Notes under the pieces: model-generated | Databases searched by the model: none | Seen by the model: the letters and a program-made list of their open reading frames with translations, nothing else | Told to the model about the DNA's origin: nothing | Made by a program: the position numbers and the translations under genes | NCBI GenBank assembly: GCA_903892515.1 | Contig: CAITIS010000077.1 | Coordinates: forward strand, 1-64,000 | Origin: an uncultured Planctomycetota bacterium | GTDB lineage: Bacteria; Planctomycetota; Phycisphaerae; SM23-33 | Direction: 5' to 3' | Length of the DNA: 64,000 bases | Shown: piece by piece, positions 17,601 to 25,471 of the stretch | Position numbering within the stretch: the first letter of the stretch is position 1 | How the letters are laid out: each line of letters begins with the position of its first letter

Positions 17601-20296
17601 AAGTCGAAGGGGCTCTCGTCGGGGTCGTTGCTGGCGATACTGATCGTCGCCGCACGCACACCATCGCCCGACGGCGTGAACGTGACGTCGAAGTAGGTCT
17701 GCTGGTCCTTGTACAGCGGTCCGGCCGTGCTTGGCGCGGCGGTCACGGCGAAGTCGCCGGCATTCGCGCCGCTGATGCTGACCACGGGATCGTCGGCCAG
17801 GTTCAGTCCGCCGTAATTCACGTTCTTGATATAGAACCGCTTGGTGATTGGGCTGCCGAGGTCGGCGCTGCCGAAGTCGGTGTTGTTGGCGGTTTGGGGC
17901 GTGGTCGAACCGTCGGTGATGGGATTGCCGCTGCGCACGTCAATGTCCGCAACCCCGGCGCCCGTGCCCTGGATTGTGAAGGAGTACGCCGGCTCGTCGG
18001 GATCCTCGCTGTGCACGATGACCGTGGCTTGGCGCAAGCCGTCGCGCAAGGGCTTGAACTTGACCCAGAAATCGACCGAGGTGTTGACCAACCTGGACGT
18101 CGGTTGGGTAAGTACAAAGTCGCCGGCGTCCGGCCCCACAATTTCCACTGCCGCCGTCGCCAGGTGCAACGACGTTGAGCCGGTGCTGGCGATTCGAAAG
18201 GCGCGGCTCAGTTCGGCGCCACAGTTCAGCGAACCCCAGTCCGTGCTGTCATCGACCAACGGTGCCGTGTCTCCGGCAGGGATCAGCACCCAGGTGTTGT
18301 GGTCGGCGGCGCTCTGGCCCTTGACGGCAATGTTCTGGCACTGGGTGCCCGTCCCCGACAACGTGATCTCGTAAGGGTTCTCGTCGGCGTCGTTGCTGCG
18401 GATGCTCAGCAGCGGCGTCCGCGTGCCGGGGATGGATGGATCGAACGTGATACTCAACGTCCTGAACTCTCCGGCCGGGATCCCTGCGACGTCTGTCGGC
18501 AACTGCTGCGTGATCGACCAGTCAGTGCCATAGCCACCCGTGAGGGTCGCCAGCAGGTTATTTAACGGCCCTGCGCCGAGGTTGAAGACCGTGAAGCTAC
18601 GTGTGACCGGCGCGCCGTCGCGAGTATCCAGCGCGCCGAAGTCGGTCCCATCGCCGGCCGAAGGAGTGGTATCGCCGTCGGCAATCGTGGTGCCGTCATA
18701 GACCACGGCAATTTCAGGCTCGCCGACCGCCACGGCCGTACCTTGGACCTTGAAGGTGTACGGATTCTCATCGGGATCATCGCTGCGGAAGGTGATGGTC
18801 GCCGTTCGCAGGCCCGGAGCCGATGGGGTGAAACGGAGGATGAACGCCTGGAAGCCGCCGGCTGGAACAGAAACGTTGGTGACGTTCTGAAACAGCGTGA
18901 AGTCAGACGCATTGGCCCCGGATATCTCGATGGGTGAAGGCGGCGTCGTGACGGTGAGTTCCAACTCACTGGTGCCGTCGTTCCGGATGTCGAACGCCCT
19001 GTACACGCTGCTGCCAACCAGGGCGCTGCCAAAGTCGCTGCCGTCGGCTGTGGCCGGTGTGGTATCGCCATTCAGAATAGTGCCGCCCTGGCCCCTGACG
19101 CTCACGTCCGGCTGCAGGCCCACGCCGCCAACGGCGAACGTGTAGGGGCTTTCGTCAGCGTCGTCGCTGGTGATGCTGATGGTGGCGGTCTTGCTCCCGT
19201 AGCCAGAGGGCGCGAACCGGACCTCGATGGTCGTGTAATCGCCCGCTCCGACGCCGGCGGCCGGTTGAGTTACGATGCCAAAGTCGCCGCTGCCCTCCGA
19301 GACGCTCGCCCCGGTCACGTGCAACGTCCCGGAGCCGATGTTCTTGACGCGGAAAGTGCGAGTCTGCGCCTGCCCGACGTCGACGTCTTGCCAATCAGTG
19401 TCGTCTATGATGCTTGCATAAGTCCGGCCATCGGGAATGATCCCTTGACCGCCCTGCATCTCGATGTCGACGTAACTCGTGGCCGTGCCGCGCAAGGCGA
19501 CGGAAAGGCTGGGGTGGGCGGGATCGTTGGTGTAAACGGTGAACGTGGCGTCGTGGACGCCCTCCACCGTGGGGTCGAACTCGACCTGGAATTGCTCGTG
19601 CGCGTTGGTGTCGATGCTGTGGTCGTTGAGCCCGATCACGTGGAACTGGCTGGCGCCGGCGCCGGTGATTTCGTAATCGGGATTCACGAACGTCAGCAGG
19701 CCCAGTCCATAGTTGACGATCACGAAGTTGTGGACCCGAAACTCCTTCAGATCGACCGAGCCAAAATCCGTGCCCATGGACGCGGAAGGCTCGGTTTCAC
19801 TGGTCAGTTCGTATCCCCCCGCGAACATCGCCATGTCGGGCGTCGCCACGCCCCTGCCGTTGAGTTCGAAACCGTAATGAGGGTCCCCTGCGTCGTTGCT
19901 GTCGACAACCAGCCAGATGTTCTGGTCCAGCACGGTTTCGGGATCGAAGATGACGGCAAAAGAGGTGCTTTCGCCCGCAGCCAGCGTAGTGACGGGGAAA
20001 TAGGCGATGGACCATGTGGCTGCCGGGTCGCCGTCAAACCAGACCGTCCCCAGGTTCAGCGTGCCCGTGCCGGCGTTGCGAATCGTGAACTCCCGCTGCA
20101 CGGACTGGCGGGCGATGTTCACGTCGCCAAAATCTGTTCCATCGGCTGGGCTTGGCGTGGTGTCGTTCTTGGCGATGATGCAGCCTTGGTAGAGGATCTC
20201 TATCTCGGGCTGGGCCACCAGCAGCAGTCGCCGTTCGAGGTTCTCGATGCCCGATGGGGTGGAAGTAGAGATGCGCTGGTGCGTTCTGCCCTTCAT
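11675..20296 (-). CDS. Giant LEPR-XLL surface protein with 16 choice-of-anchor-D repeats
   Basis: This 2873-residue protein has ATG 20296 with AAGGAGG six bases upstream. Residues 17-26 (IENLERRLLL) match the LEPR-XLL N-terminal signature of planctomycete secreted proteins; there is no classical signal peptide. Residues about 30-2035 are 16 tandem Ig-like units of about 125 residues, each with TDFGS, RTFTIxNxGSGxLxL, GxxAADFxVTxQP, FxVxFxPxxxGxRxATVxI and NDxDExPYxFxIxGTG, i.e. the choice-of-anchor-D/ASPM-SPD-2-Hydin-like fold. A pre-peptidase C-terminal-like domain follows (about 2040-2160, starting DRFEYNDD). The final 700 residues carry a different repeat with the core AGWIGTL. It is probably an extracellular adhesive or structural protein; no catalytic domain is seen. 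It is transcribed away from the glycosidase-like gene at 20651. Confidence 0.92.
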   Translation of the reverse strand: MKGRTHQRISTSTPSGIENLERRLLLVAQPEIEILYQGCIIAKNDTTPSPADGTDFGDVNIARQSVQREFTIRNAGTGTLNLGTVWFDGDPAATWSIAYFPVTTLAAGESTSFAVIFDPETVLDQNIWLVVDSNDAGDPHYGFELNGRGVATPDMAMFAGGYELTSETEPSASMGTDFGSVDLKEFRVHNFVIVNYGLGLLTFVNPDYEITGAGASQFHVIGLNDHSIDTNAHEQFQVEFDPTVEGVHDATFTVYTNDPAHPSLSVALRGTATSYVDIEMQGGQGIIPDGRTYASIIDDTDWQDVDVGQAQTRTFRVKNIGSGTLHVTGASVSEGSGDFGIVTQPAAGVGAGDYTTIEVRFAPSGYGSKTATISITSDDADESPYTFAVGGVGLQPDVSVRGQGGTILNGDTTPATADGSDFGSALVGSSVYRAFDIRNDGTSELELTVTTPPSPIEISGANASDFTLFQNVTNVSVPAGGFQAFILRFTPSAPGLRTATITFRSDDPDENPYTFKVQGTAVAVGEPEIAVVYDGTTIADGDTTPSAGDGTDFGALDTRDGAPVTRSFTVFNLGAGPLNNLLATLTGGYGTDWSITQQLPTDVAGIPAGEFRTLSITFDPSIPGTRTPLLSIRSNDADENPYEITLSGTGTQCQNIAVKGQSAADHNTWVLIPAGDTAPLVDDSTDWGSLNCGAELSRAFRIASTGSTSLHLATAAVEIVGPDAGDFVLTQPTSRLVNTSVDFWVKFKPLRDGLRQATVIVHSEDPDEPAYSFTIQGTGAGVADIDVRSGNPITDGSTTPQTANNTDFGSADLGSPITKRFYIKNVNYGGLNLADDPVVSISGANAGDFAVTAAPSTAGPLYKDQQTYFDVTFTPSGDGVRAATISIASNDPDESPFDFAIRGTGVTYPVMEIQGNDVVIADNDSTPSGTDFTSFGSADIRDGAVTRTFYIYNRGGDTLTLTGATPVVVSGAGAAAFSVVTQPLTSIPPGQYTAFHVRFNPSNAGAANAALSIATNDTARNPYNFSISGTGTATPEMDVTGNGVSIADGEAAPSAGDFTDFGSGLVGTPITRSFTIANSGSGPLNLTGSPRVKLEGANAADFSVSTAAASSVSANGGTTLFQITFTPSANGARAATVVINNNDSDEGPYSFDIKGTGSIEPEAEIRGNNVIIVDGDDSPAAADYTDFGSTDWIAGEVVRTFTLYNRGSQPLNLLGPKVAMGGAAGGDFIVTPPAAASVDAGGSVTFQVSFEPTVVGTRDAVVTVYTNDTDEGDYTFSVRGTATSAPEIAISGNSQLIADGDTSPTNADGTDFGGTDIAGGAISRTFVINNLGSGELALTSTPLVKITGPAAADFSVTTLPAASVAHGEFTSFTIRFDPSVSGVRAATISIDNNDGDENPYNFSVTGLGSTNVEIDVQGNGNSIADGDGSPSASDYTDFGSVLIGAGTLVRTFTIANTGSGALTLTGTPKVVIQGQNAADFAVTTQPGGSVAGGGATTFVVRFTPSAGGVRTATLSIANSDGDENPYDFSIAATALAAPEAEVRVNNVVISDGDATPALADHTDFGAVDFASGTITRTFTLYNVGSADLNLTDPRVRITGVNAGDFTLGALPGTPIAPGASSSFQVTFDPAAVGDRIATVTVLSDDGNEAEYDFAIKGAGTSAPEMDVEAKGAAVADGSAAANAANDTDFGSVELSAGAVSHTFTIYNRGSAGVNLTGQPKVRIAGSGAADFTVTSQPGSSVAPGENTTFTIRFDPVAAGVRNATVTIENNDGNEGSYDFVITGTATAGAEIDVRGNGVGIPDGDLSPSAADGTDFGAKLLGTGTVTRTFTIANTGSGPLSLTGSPAISIVGDDADFVVTIQPDSTIPASNSLTFEIAFTPTAEGLRTATVVILSNDGNETPYEFGIAGHGTVPQVPEIAIFGADQAIANGDAAPDVADGTDFGTAAFEGGSVSHTFLVCNTGNRALTITGATRVQLTNTTDFEVVSSLGGTIAAGGQSSVEILFHPATPGPKTSQVIITSDDGDETPYIFVIQGNGSGIAADRFEYNDDRFSAKELGLLGNRVEANLTIDEADDEDWFAFQAEAGGQATFVADRTDTIVELWDAGGGLLATSSVVGGQQSLAYAVTLGTRYYVRIDPEPSAVNEFYSLSLDVPTSLGHEIVAGGYSFTDQNGDEVTVKLVGGGTGKVYLLDDAAAQSDMHRIELANTGFTSKLSIEVTKAGSGDGRTNVTNIIVHPGSLQSISAPAVNLLGNVLIDGSLQTLTLGDATAAFKQIRLCNDPTTPLDPKAKLQVTMGEVRDVTLDTGSVGVASLTALQWLETDTVPDRITAPFIDKLNITGRPMGGGLLMLEGNFQANIFVGSPGAKAKAPLGEVSIAGMLGHAQIDVQGYDGTGQSIKKLTVASTLTPTVRADGGIGTIITNDWTGGSISAGWIGTITSTGNTHGKAGRLGMDLALTGEHAAAGKATLGTVATSGNWMPSLWDIRAGFVSAITVGGLTDGAQLQVQGFDAKGQSVGKLQLAKADGASVVTAGGIRTLNANEWLNGDLTAGWIGTLSTTASHALGTDGDFGGAVTLTSANVRPKTATLAKASIAGDLLAGSIWKLPNGYVGDISILGTASNSSLVIRGQDGQGKSVNKLSVALAQGLSLAVDAGIASLNTNGYSDGQITAGWIGSFKATANAAIAAPGNVATPVTLSGAGVPAHKNTLDSVSIAGDLKDCQWEILAGTVGSMTVSGKFGGMLFRSAGNVSSLTVGSLEQSRLGVGVSLSQLQLNDHVVLGDLANAPTGTIKTFSIVGLKGQTGPAAPRFFIQSYVSAGIATMNVLNWDGSGGLWAPAGKMGKVTHTDSVTKSQSWAWPAPKRQNSSGPEDFIHII

Positions 20297-20650
20297 GGAG
20301 CGCCTCCTTAAGGTTCAGGGAAGTCCTCGCGTCGAGTCAAAGTGTACATACTGCTCCAACTGTCCACAACGGTATTGCAGGCGGAACAACCCTCGCGATG
20401 CGGAAAAACCGCCGGCACGACCGCCCGCCAAGACCACTGGCACGAGATCGCGACCGGTTTGCCCCGTGGCACAGCCGCCCTGGGCTGTGGCTTTTGCGGC
20501 CAATAGCCCCCGATTGTCTTGACGCCCAGACCGCCTTGAGTCAACATCCGCGATGAACTGACGGAAAGCTTCTGCCGCATCCGACAAATCTCGGGACACG
20601 CCAGTTCTGCTGGCGCCGAGTTGAGGCACAGTGCAGGAGGTATGTCGCCC
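20297..20650. other. Divergent intergenic region
   Basis: This gap separates the divergent giant-protein and glycosidase-like genes and must hold both promoters. Apart from a repeat copy (20448-20501) and Shine-Dalgarno sequences at each edge (AAGGAGG for the minus gene, AGGAGG at 20635-20640 for the plus gene), nothing further can be supported. Confidence 0.5.
20448..20501. repeat. Dispersed repeat, ACAGCCGCCCTGGGCTGTG family
   Basis: ACCGGTTTGCCCCGTGGC is followed by ACAGCCGCCCTGGGCTGTGG and CTTTTGCGGCC. Nearly identical copies occur at 46661-46711 and, as an inverted pair, at 48010-48149. The core is a short imperfect hairpin. Confidence 0.75.
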
Positions 20651-23284
20651 GTGAATGAAATGTCCAAGGACGTGACGGTTGCGGTCGTCTGGGACCAGGG
20701 CCCGATAGCGGGGGAAATCGACATCACGAATGGGCGGCTGGGCGGAATCAAGGCTGCGGGGCGGGAACTCTCCGGCGAGCAAGCCCAGCACGTGCAGATC
20801 GACGCGGGCGGCCTCGCTCGGCTGGAGATCCGCCTCAGCGAGGCCAGGACCGACGCCGGGGCCTTTCCCACCATCATCCAGCTCCGTTTCGACAAGAGCC
20901 CGATTGCGTTCTTTCTCCGCGACGTGAACCGCGACCGGCCGATCTACGTGCCCCAGTACGGCGTGGCCATCACCTCTGGCGATGATCCGCGCTCCTACGC
21001 CGAGATTGCCCGCTGGGTGGCAGGGCAGGATTTCGTCTCGCATCGCCAGCGATTCCGGGATGAGCCCGAGGAGTCCTACGAGCATGCCCTCCCGCAGACG
21101 CGGAGCATGTGCTGCCCGACCTGGCTGGCGGTCGCCCGCGACATACGCCTCTTCCGCGTCATGCACGATGAGTTGGCTGGCTGCTGGGGCCGGGTCGTCA
21201 GCGGCTACCCCATCTCGCCGGGCAAGTTCGACATGACGGACGGCGACACGTACATCCTGAACTTTCTCATCGGCCCTGGGGCGTCCTGCCGCACGCACCT
21301 GACGCGGTGGCTCGAAGAGGGCGTGCTGCCGATCCTGCGTTCGACGCAGGAGGAAGGCGACGTGTCGTATGAGGTCACAGCCTTTGCCACGCTGGAGACC
21401 CAACCGGTCAGCGCCGAGGTCATTCGCGGCTCGGACTGGCGCGGCGCGTACGACAAGACTTACGGCAACATGTACTCGGCCGAGGATCGGGCGCGGCTCA
21501 AGGACGTGATCGCCGCCGAGACCACAGGCCGGGAAGAAGAGACGGTCTGCTGCGTCCGCGTGGAGGCCGTTAATCGTGGCCGGGTGCCGCGATATGCCTG
21601 GTTCAAGGCCCCGCGAATGACGCCGGCAAAGGCATTCGAGTACGACGCCCAGCAGGGCTTCGCCCACAATGAGCCCGACCGCGTCTACGCCGTGTGCCGC
21701 ATGAACGGCCAGCCGATGCCGCAGGATGAAATGGCGGTGCTTATCCAGCCGGGCGGGCGCGCCGTCCTTGAGATGCTGCTGCCGCACCAGCCGCTCAGCC
21801 AGGCCCGCGCGGGCAAGCTGGCGAAGTTGGATGTCGATGCGCATTTGTCGGCCTGCCGCGCGTATTGGTGTGGCAGGCTCACCGCCGGCGCGCACATTTC
21901 CGTGCCCGAGCGGACCATCGACGAGCGGATCCGCGCCGGCCTGCTGCACCTGGACATCGCTGCGCCTGGCCTGGAGCCCGACGGCAGCGTGATGGCCTGC
22001 GTCGGGGGCTACCCGCCCATCGGCACGGAGAGTTCGCCCATCATCCAGTTCCTGGACTCGATGGGTTGGCACGACCTGGCGCGACGGGCGATTCAGTTCT
22101 TCCTGGACCGTCAGCGCGACGACGGGTTCATCCAGAACTTCGGCGGCTACGAGAGCGAGACGGCTCCGGTGCTGTGGACGGCCGGCGAGCACTTCCGCTA
22201 CACGCGCGACGAGCAGTGGGTGGCCCGGATCAAGCCCAAGTTGCTCAAGTCGTGCCAGTACATCATCGGCCTGCGGCGGCAGAACCAGCGCGAGGAGTTG
22301 CGCGGAACGTGCTACGGCCTGATCAGCGGCAAAGTGGCCGACCCGGAACATCGGCTGCACTCGTTCCTGCTCAACGGTCAGGCGTACCTGGGCCTGCAGC
22401 GTGCCTCGGAAATGCTGGCGAATGTCGATCCTGCGCAGTCTGCGGCGCTGGCAGAGGAGGCAGCCGGCTTCCGCCAGGACATCCTGGTGGCTTTTGAGGC
22501 GTCGCTGGCTCGCTCGCCGGTGGTTCCGCTGGGCGACGGCACCTGGGCCCCGGCCCCGGCGCCGTGGACCGAGTCGCCCGGGGCGACGTGCCTGTACCCA
22601 CAGGGCGGCCACTGGTGCTACGGCACGTTCTCCTGCAACGACTCGCTCCTGGGACCGACGTATCTCGTGCTGGGCGAGATACTCAACCCTGCCCACGTCG
22701 GCGTGGACTTCATGCTCCGCGTCAATCAGGAGCTGATGACGCACGAGAACGCCGCCCTCATGCAGCCGTACTACTGCCGACACGATTTCGCCCACATCAA
22801 GCGGGGCGAGGTCAAGGAGTTCCTCAAGACCTATTACAACCAGCTGGCCGCGCTGGCCGACCGGGAAACCTACACCTTCTGGGAGTGCTACAACCACGCC
22901 AGCCAGCACAAGACGCATGAAGAGGGCTGGTTCCTCATGCAGACGCGATGGATGCTCTGGCTGGAGGAGGGCGACCGGTTGACGTTCCTGCGGGCCGTTC
23001 CGCGCCGCTGGCTGGAGGACGGCAAGGAGATTCGCCTGCATGACGTGGCCACATACTTCGGCCGGGCCTCGCTGACGCTCAAGTCCATGCTGCTCCAGCA
23101 GCGGCGGATCGTCGCTGAGATGGAGTGCTCGACCGATCGAGGCCTTACGGGCGTAACCATCCGCGTGCCGCACCCCGATGGCCTGCTGCCGATCCGGGTG
23201 GAAGGCGGCGCGTTCGACCCGGTTAGCGAGACGGTGACGGTCGCGAGCTTCCGCGGGCGGGCCACCATCAGCCTATATTACTAA
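20651..23284 (+). CDS. Alpha/alpha-barrel glycosidase-like protein (six-hairpin superfamily)
   Basis: The preferred start is GTG 20651, ten bases after AGGAGG; ATG 20642 touches the ribosome binding site and ATG 20660 is 19 bases away. The protein has about 877 residues and no signal peptide, so it is predicted cytoplasmic. The N-terminal 400 residues look like a beta-rich domain. From about residue 430 the pattern of paired helices with GGYPPIGTESSPIIQFLDSM, RAIQFFLDRQRDDGFIQNFGG and LWTAGEHFRYTRDEQWV resembles six-hairpin glycosidases such as those of GH15, GH63, GH78 and GH95. The acid/base residues cannot be assigned with confidence. The C-terminal 100 residues form a small beta domain. 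The substrate is unknown; a cytosolic oligosaccharide hydrolase is a reasonable guess. The stop codon overlaps the left end of a repeat element. Confidence 0.75.
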   Translation: MNEMSKDVTVAVVWDQGPIAGEIDITNGRLGGIKAAGRELSGEQAQHVQIDAGGLARLEIRLSEARTDAGAFPTIIQLRFDKSPIAFFLRDVNRDRPIYVPQYGVAITSGDDPRSYAEIARWVAGQDFVSHRQRFRDEPEESYEHALPQTRSMCCPTWLAVARDIRLFRVMHDELAGCWGRVVSGYPISPGKFDMTDGDTYILNFLIGPGASCRTHLTRWLEEGVLPILRSTQEEGDVSYEVTAFATLETQPVSAEVIRGSDWRGAYDKTYGNMYSAEDRARLKDVIAAETTGREEETVCCVRVEAVNRGRVPRYAWFKAPRMTPAKAFEYDAQQGFAHNEPDRVYAVCRMNGQPMPQDEMAVLIQPGGRAVLEMLLPHQPLSQARAGKLAKLDVDAHLSACRAYWCGRLTAGAHISVPERTIDERIRAGLLHLDIAAPGLEPDGSVMACVGGYPPIGTESSPIIQFLDSMGWHDLARRAIQFFLDRQRDDGFIQNFGGYESETAPVLWTAGEHFRYTRDEQWVARIKPKLLKSCQYIIGLRRQNQREELRGTCYGLISGKVADPEHRLHSFLLNGQAYLGLQRASEMLANVDPAQSAALAEEAAGFRQDILVAFEASLARSPVVPLGDGTWAPAPAPWTESPGATCLYPQGGHWCYGTFSCNDSLLGPTYLVLGEILNPAHVGVDFMLRVNQELMTHENAALMQPYYCRHDFAHIKRGEVKEFLKTYYNQLAALADRETYTFWECYNHASQHKTHEEGWFLMQTRWMLWLEEGDRLTFLRAVPRRWLEDGKEIRLHDVATYFGRASLTLKSMLLQQRRIVAEMECSTDRGLTGVTIRVPHPDGLLPIRVEGGAFDPVSETVTVASFRGRATISLYY

Positions 23285-23548
23285 TACTACAACGCTACGA
23301 AATGCAGACCCGAAGGGTCGGTACTACTGTAGCCGGGGGCGTGAGCCCCCGGTATGCACGGGCTCGTGCGTGAGCCCCGAAGGGGCGACACAGTTGGCTT
23401 GCCCAACGAACTCTGTCGCCCCGTCGGGGCTCTTTGCCACTGGGGCCGTCTCCGTGGGCTTACGCCCACGGCTACAATCGTTCCGGCCCTCCGGCCCTCC
23501 AATCCAGTCGCAATGCCAAGGCTCCATTCGTGGCGTTGTAGTACTAAG
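23281..23548. mobile_element. MITE-like element with about 22-bp inverted ends
   Basis: The left end CTAATACTACAACGCTACGA and the right end (reverse complement CTTAGTACTACAACGCCACG) form imperfect terminal inverted repeats enclosing about 225 bp of nested palindromes, among them GGGGGCGTGAGCCCCC, GCCCCGAAGGGGC and GTGGGCTTACGCCCAC. There is no ORF of note. The structure suggests a non-autonomous miniature element or composite REP element. It abuts the stop codon of the glycosidase-like gene, and part of its interior recurs at 1-70. Confidence 0.7.
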
Positions 23549-23683
23549 CCGGCCTGCACAATCCGCGGCAACCGGAGATGGCAGCGATAGTCTGCAAGCT
23601 GCCCGAGGCGATGATTTACTTCTTGTCGGGAAGCGATGTGCAGTTTACCGCTGGCAGCCCCGCCAAGAAGTCCGCGAATCTCT
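23549..23683. other. Short gap between repeat element and the SUI1 gene
   Basis: This is the remainder of a 399-base gene-free stretch that begins with the MITE-like element. I see no gene or clear terminator in it. Confidence 0.4.
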
Positions 23684-24040
23684 TCAGCCCTTGCAGCGGA
23701 CGCCTTCCTTTTTGAGCAAATCGCGGATGCGTTCGCGTTTGTCGCCCTGGATTTCGATCCGGCCAGCGGGACCGTCGATCATGTGCGTGCCGCCGCTGCC
23801 GCAGGCGCTCTTGAGCTTGCGGGTGAGGTTCGCCAGGAAGGTTTCGTTGGCCGGCAGCTTGTCGATGACCGTGACGGTCTTGCCGCCGCGTCCGGCCTTC
23901 TCGATCCGCAGCACGCCCGTGACCGGCCCTTCGATCTCCTCATCCTGGCGGCAGGCGCACTGCGAGACAAGCTCGCCGCACTTGGCGCAGCGCCGATTTT
24001 CCTCGGGATTCGTCGAGTACACCAGCCGGCCGGCAGTCAT
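23684..24040 (-). CDS. SUI1/eIF1-family translation factor (YciH-like)
   Basis: The 118-residue protein starts at ATG 24040 with GGAG seven bases upstream. The N-terminus carries CAKCGELVSQCAC, a possible four-cysteine zinc knuckle, followed by the SUI1 beta-alpha domain (VLRIEKAGRGGKTVTVIDKL, then KLKSACGSGGTHMIDGP and IEIQGDKRERIRDLL). Bacterial SUI1 proteins such as YciH are thought to influence start-site fidelity on the ribosome. The gene stands alone between a repeat and a methyltransferase-like gene on the same strand. Confidence 0.93.
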   Translation of the reverse strand: MTAGRLVYSTNPEENRRCAKCGELVSQCACRQDEEIEGPVTGVLRIEKAGRGGKTVTVIDKLPANETFLANLTRKLKSACGSGGTHMIDGPAGRIEIQGDKRERIRDLLKKEGVRCKG

Positions 24041-24161
24041 TGCATATCTCCATCAGCGCTGCCGCAGGCCCTGAGCATCCGGCCTGAAGCACACCCTTGC
24101 GGGGGGACAAAGCTTACGCGCGCTGCCGCATTTCCTCTGTGTAATCTGCGCAATCTGCGGA

Positions 24162-25295
24162 TCAGCTAGCCGCCGCCTGGCCGTGGCCGCAGCCGGGGCG
24201 GGCGCACGCCAGCAGAGCCATCGCCTCCTCGTCGTTGCCGCCAACGGCCTGAACCATGCCGGCGGCCTTGGCCATTATCGTGTCCTCGTGGCCAGGCACG
24301 CAGAGAATATCGCATTCGGAGCCCAGGATGAACGGGTGCCCGGTCTCCGCCATTCGGCCCTTGAGATCGCGCGCGGCCTGCCGCACCTCTGCCAGCGGCA
24401 TCAAGTCGTCCGAGTAGAACCGTTTGCTGGGCAAGTTGCCATACAGCACGGTGCTTTGGGGGACTACTTGAGCATCTTCCCACAGCTTGCGGCCAGAGCC
24501 CAGGCTGAGCATGGCCGGGTCGAGTTCGCAGAATTTGCGGATCATGTACGGCGTCACCTCGCCACAGCAGTGGAACAGCAGGTCCACGTCCCACGCCCGC
24601 ATTGTAGAACGCAGCCGTTGATTGCACTTCATCACGAAGCGGTCGAAGACATCCGACCCCGCCTCGATCTGGTTGGGCGAAATGTACGCCACGTTTGCCG
24701 CCGGCTCGGCCACGAAGACCATCTCCGCCCCGGCCAGGATCTGGGCGTTGAGCGAGCGGAGAATGACCTGGGTCGCCAGTTCCAGGCAGCGCTCGATCAT
24801 CTGCAATTCCGGGTCATAGGCCCCCAGCGCGCCTGACGCGGCCAGGTACAGCGGTGTGATCGGGTCGGCCACCAGCTTGGTCATGAGCGAGAATGGCCCG
24901 ATCGTAATGCCCACGGGCACCAGCGACGTATTGGATGAAATCCACGTGATGGCATCGAGCTGGGCCGAGAGACGCGGGTCGTACGCGCCGCCCAGCCGGC
25001 GCCGCACTTGGCGCATCTGCCGGTCGGTCGGTGGCGCGGTCATGTGATATGTGCCGATCTGGTCGGCTGGCACGCCCAGCATGCTCAAAAGGGCGGTCTT
25101 TTCCAGGGACAGATCCATCAATGGGAAAGCCAAGGGCGAACCGAAGCGCTCGGCCGTTTCCTTAATGACCGCGCCCAGCCGGGTGCCATCGGTCAGAATG
25201 CGGTTATGATCGGCGTGCTCATGCAGGACAAGGTCCGTCGCAATGGGAATGCACAATCCGGATGCTGCCAGGTCGAGGTAAAACTTCCTATCCAC
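24162..25295 (-). CDS. UroD/MtaA-superfamily zinc methyltransferase-like protein (second copy)
   Basis: The chosen start is GTG 25295 with AAAGGA six bases upstream; an in-frame ATG at 25325 lacks a site. The 377-residue protein shows the UroD TIM-barrel pattern (LVPVGITIGPFSLMTKLVAD, EMVFVAEPAANVAYISPNQ), with HCCG near residue 241 and a further cysteine in GSECDILCVPGHE near 327-332, i.e. the zinc HxC...C arrangement of cobamide-dependent methyltransferases. It is only distantly similar to the gene at 3983. It is divergently transcribed from an AraC regulator with a PocR-like sensor region, which probably controls it. Likely role: transfer of a methyl group to or from a corrinoid; the methyl donor is unknown. 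Confidence 0.8.
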   Translation of the reverse strand: MDRKFYLDLAASGLCIPIATDLVLHEHADHNRILTDGTRLGAVIKETAERFGSPLAFPLMDLSLEKTALLSMLGVPADQIGTYHMTAPPTDRQMRQVRRRLGGAYDPRLSAQLDAITWISSNTSLVPVGITIGPFSLMTKLVADPITPLYLAASGALGAYDPELQMIERCLELATQVILRSLNAQILAGAEMVFVAEPAANVAYISPNQIEAGSDVFDRFVMKCNQRLRSTMRAWDVDLLFHCCGEVTPYMIRKFCELDPAMLSLGSGRKLWEDAQVVPQSTVLYGNLPSKRFYSDDLMPLAEVRQAARDLKGRMAETGHPFILGSECDILCVPGHEDTIMAKAAGMVQAVGGNDEEAMALLACARPGCGHGQAAAS

Positions 25296-25471
25296 GGTAA
25301 ATCCTTTAATACCTAAGCTATACAACTACTCATAGCGTATGGAATTATCCCTGCCGGCTGCGGAATCGTCTTGTACGCACGTGTGAATTCTTGGTAATTT
25401 GGTGCTGTTCTAGCAGGAGTGGCTTGCTCACCTGGAGAAAGCGGTCGCGCGAGGCCTCAGGGTTGGCAAAC

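Noticed and set aside
20315-23173. Antisense frame of 952 residues opposite the glycosidase-like gene
   Set aside because: Composition is that of a mirror frame, it has no ribosome binding site, and the sense strand gives a well-patterned protein.
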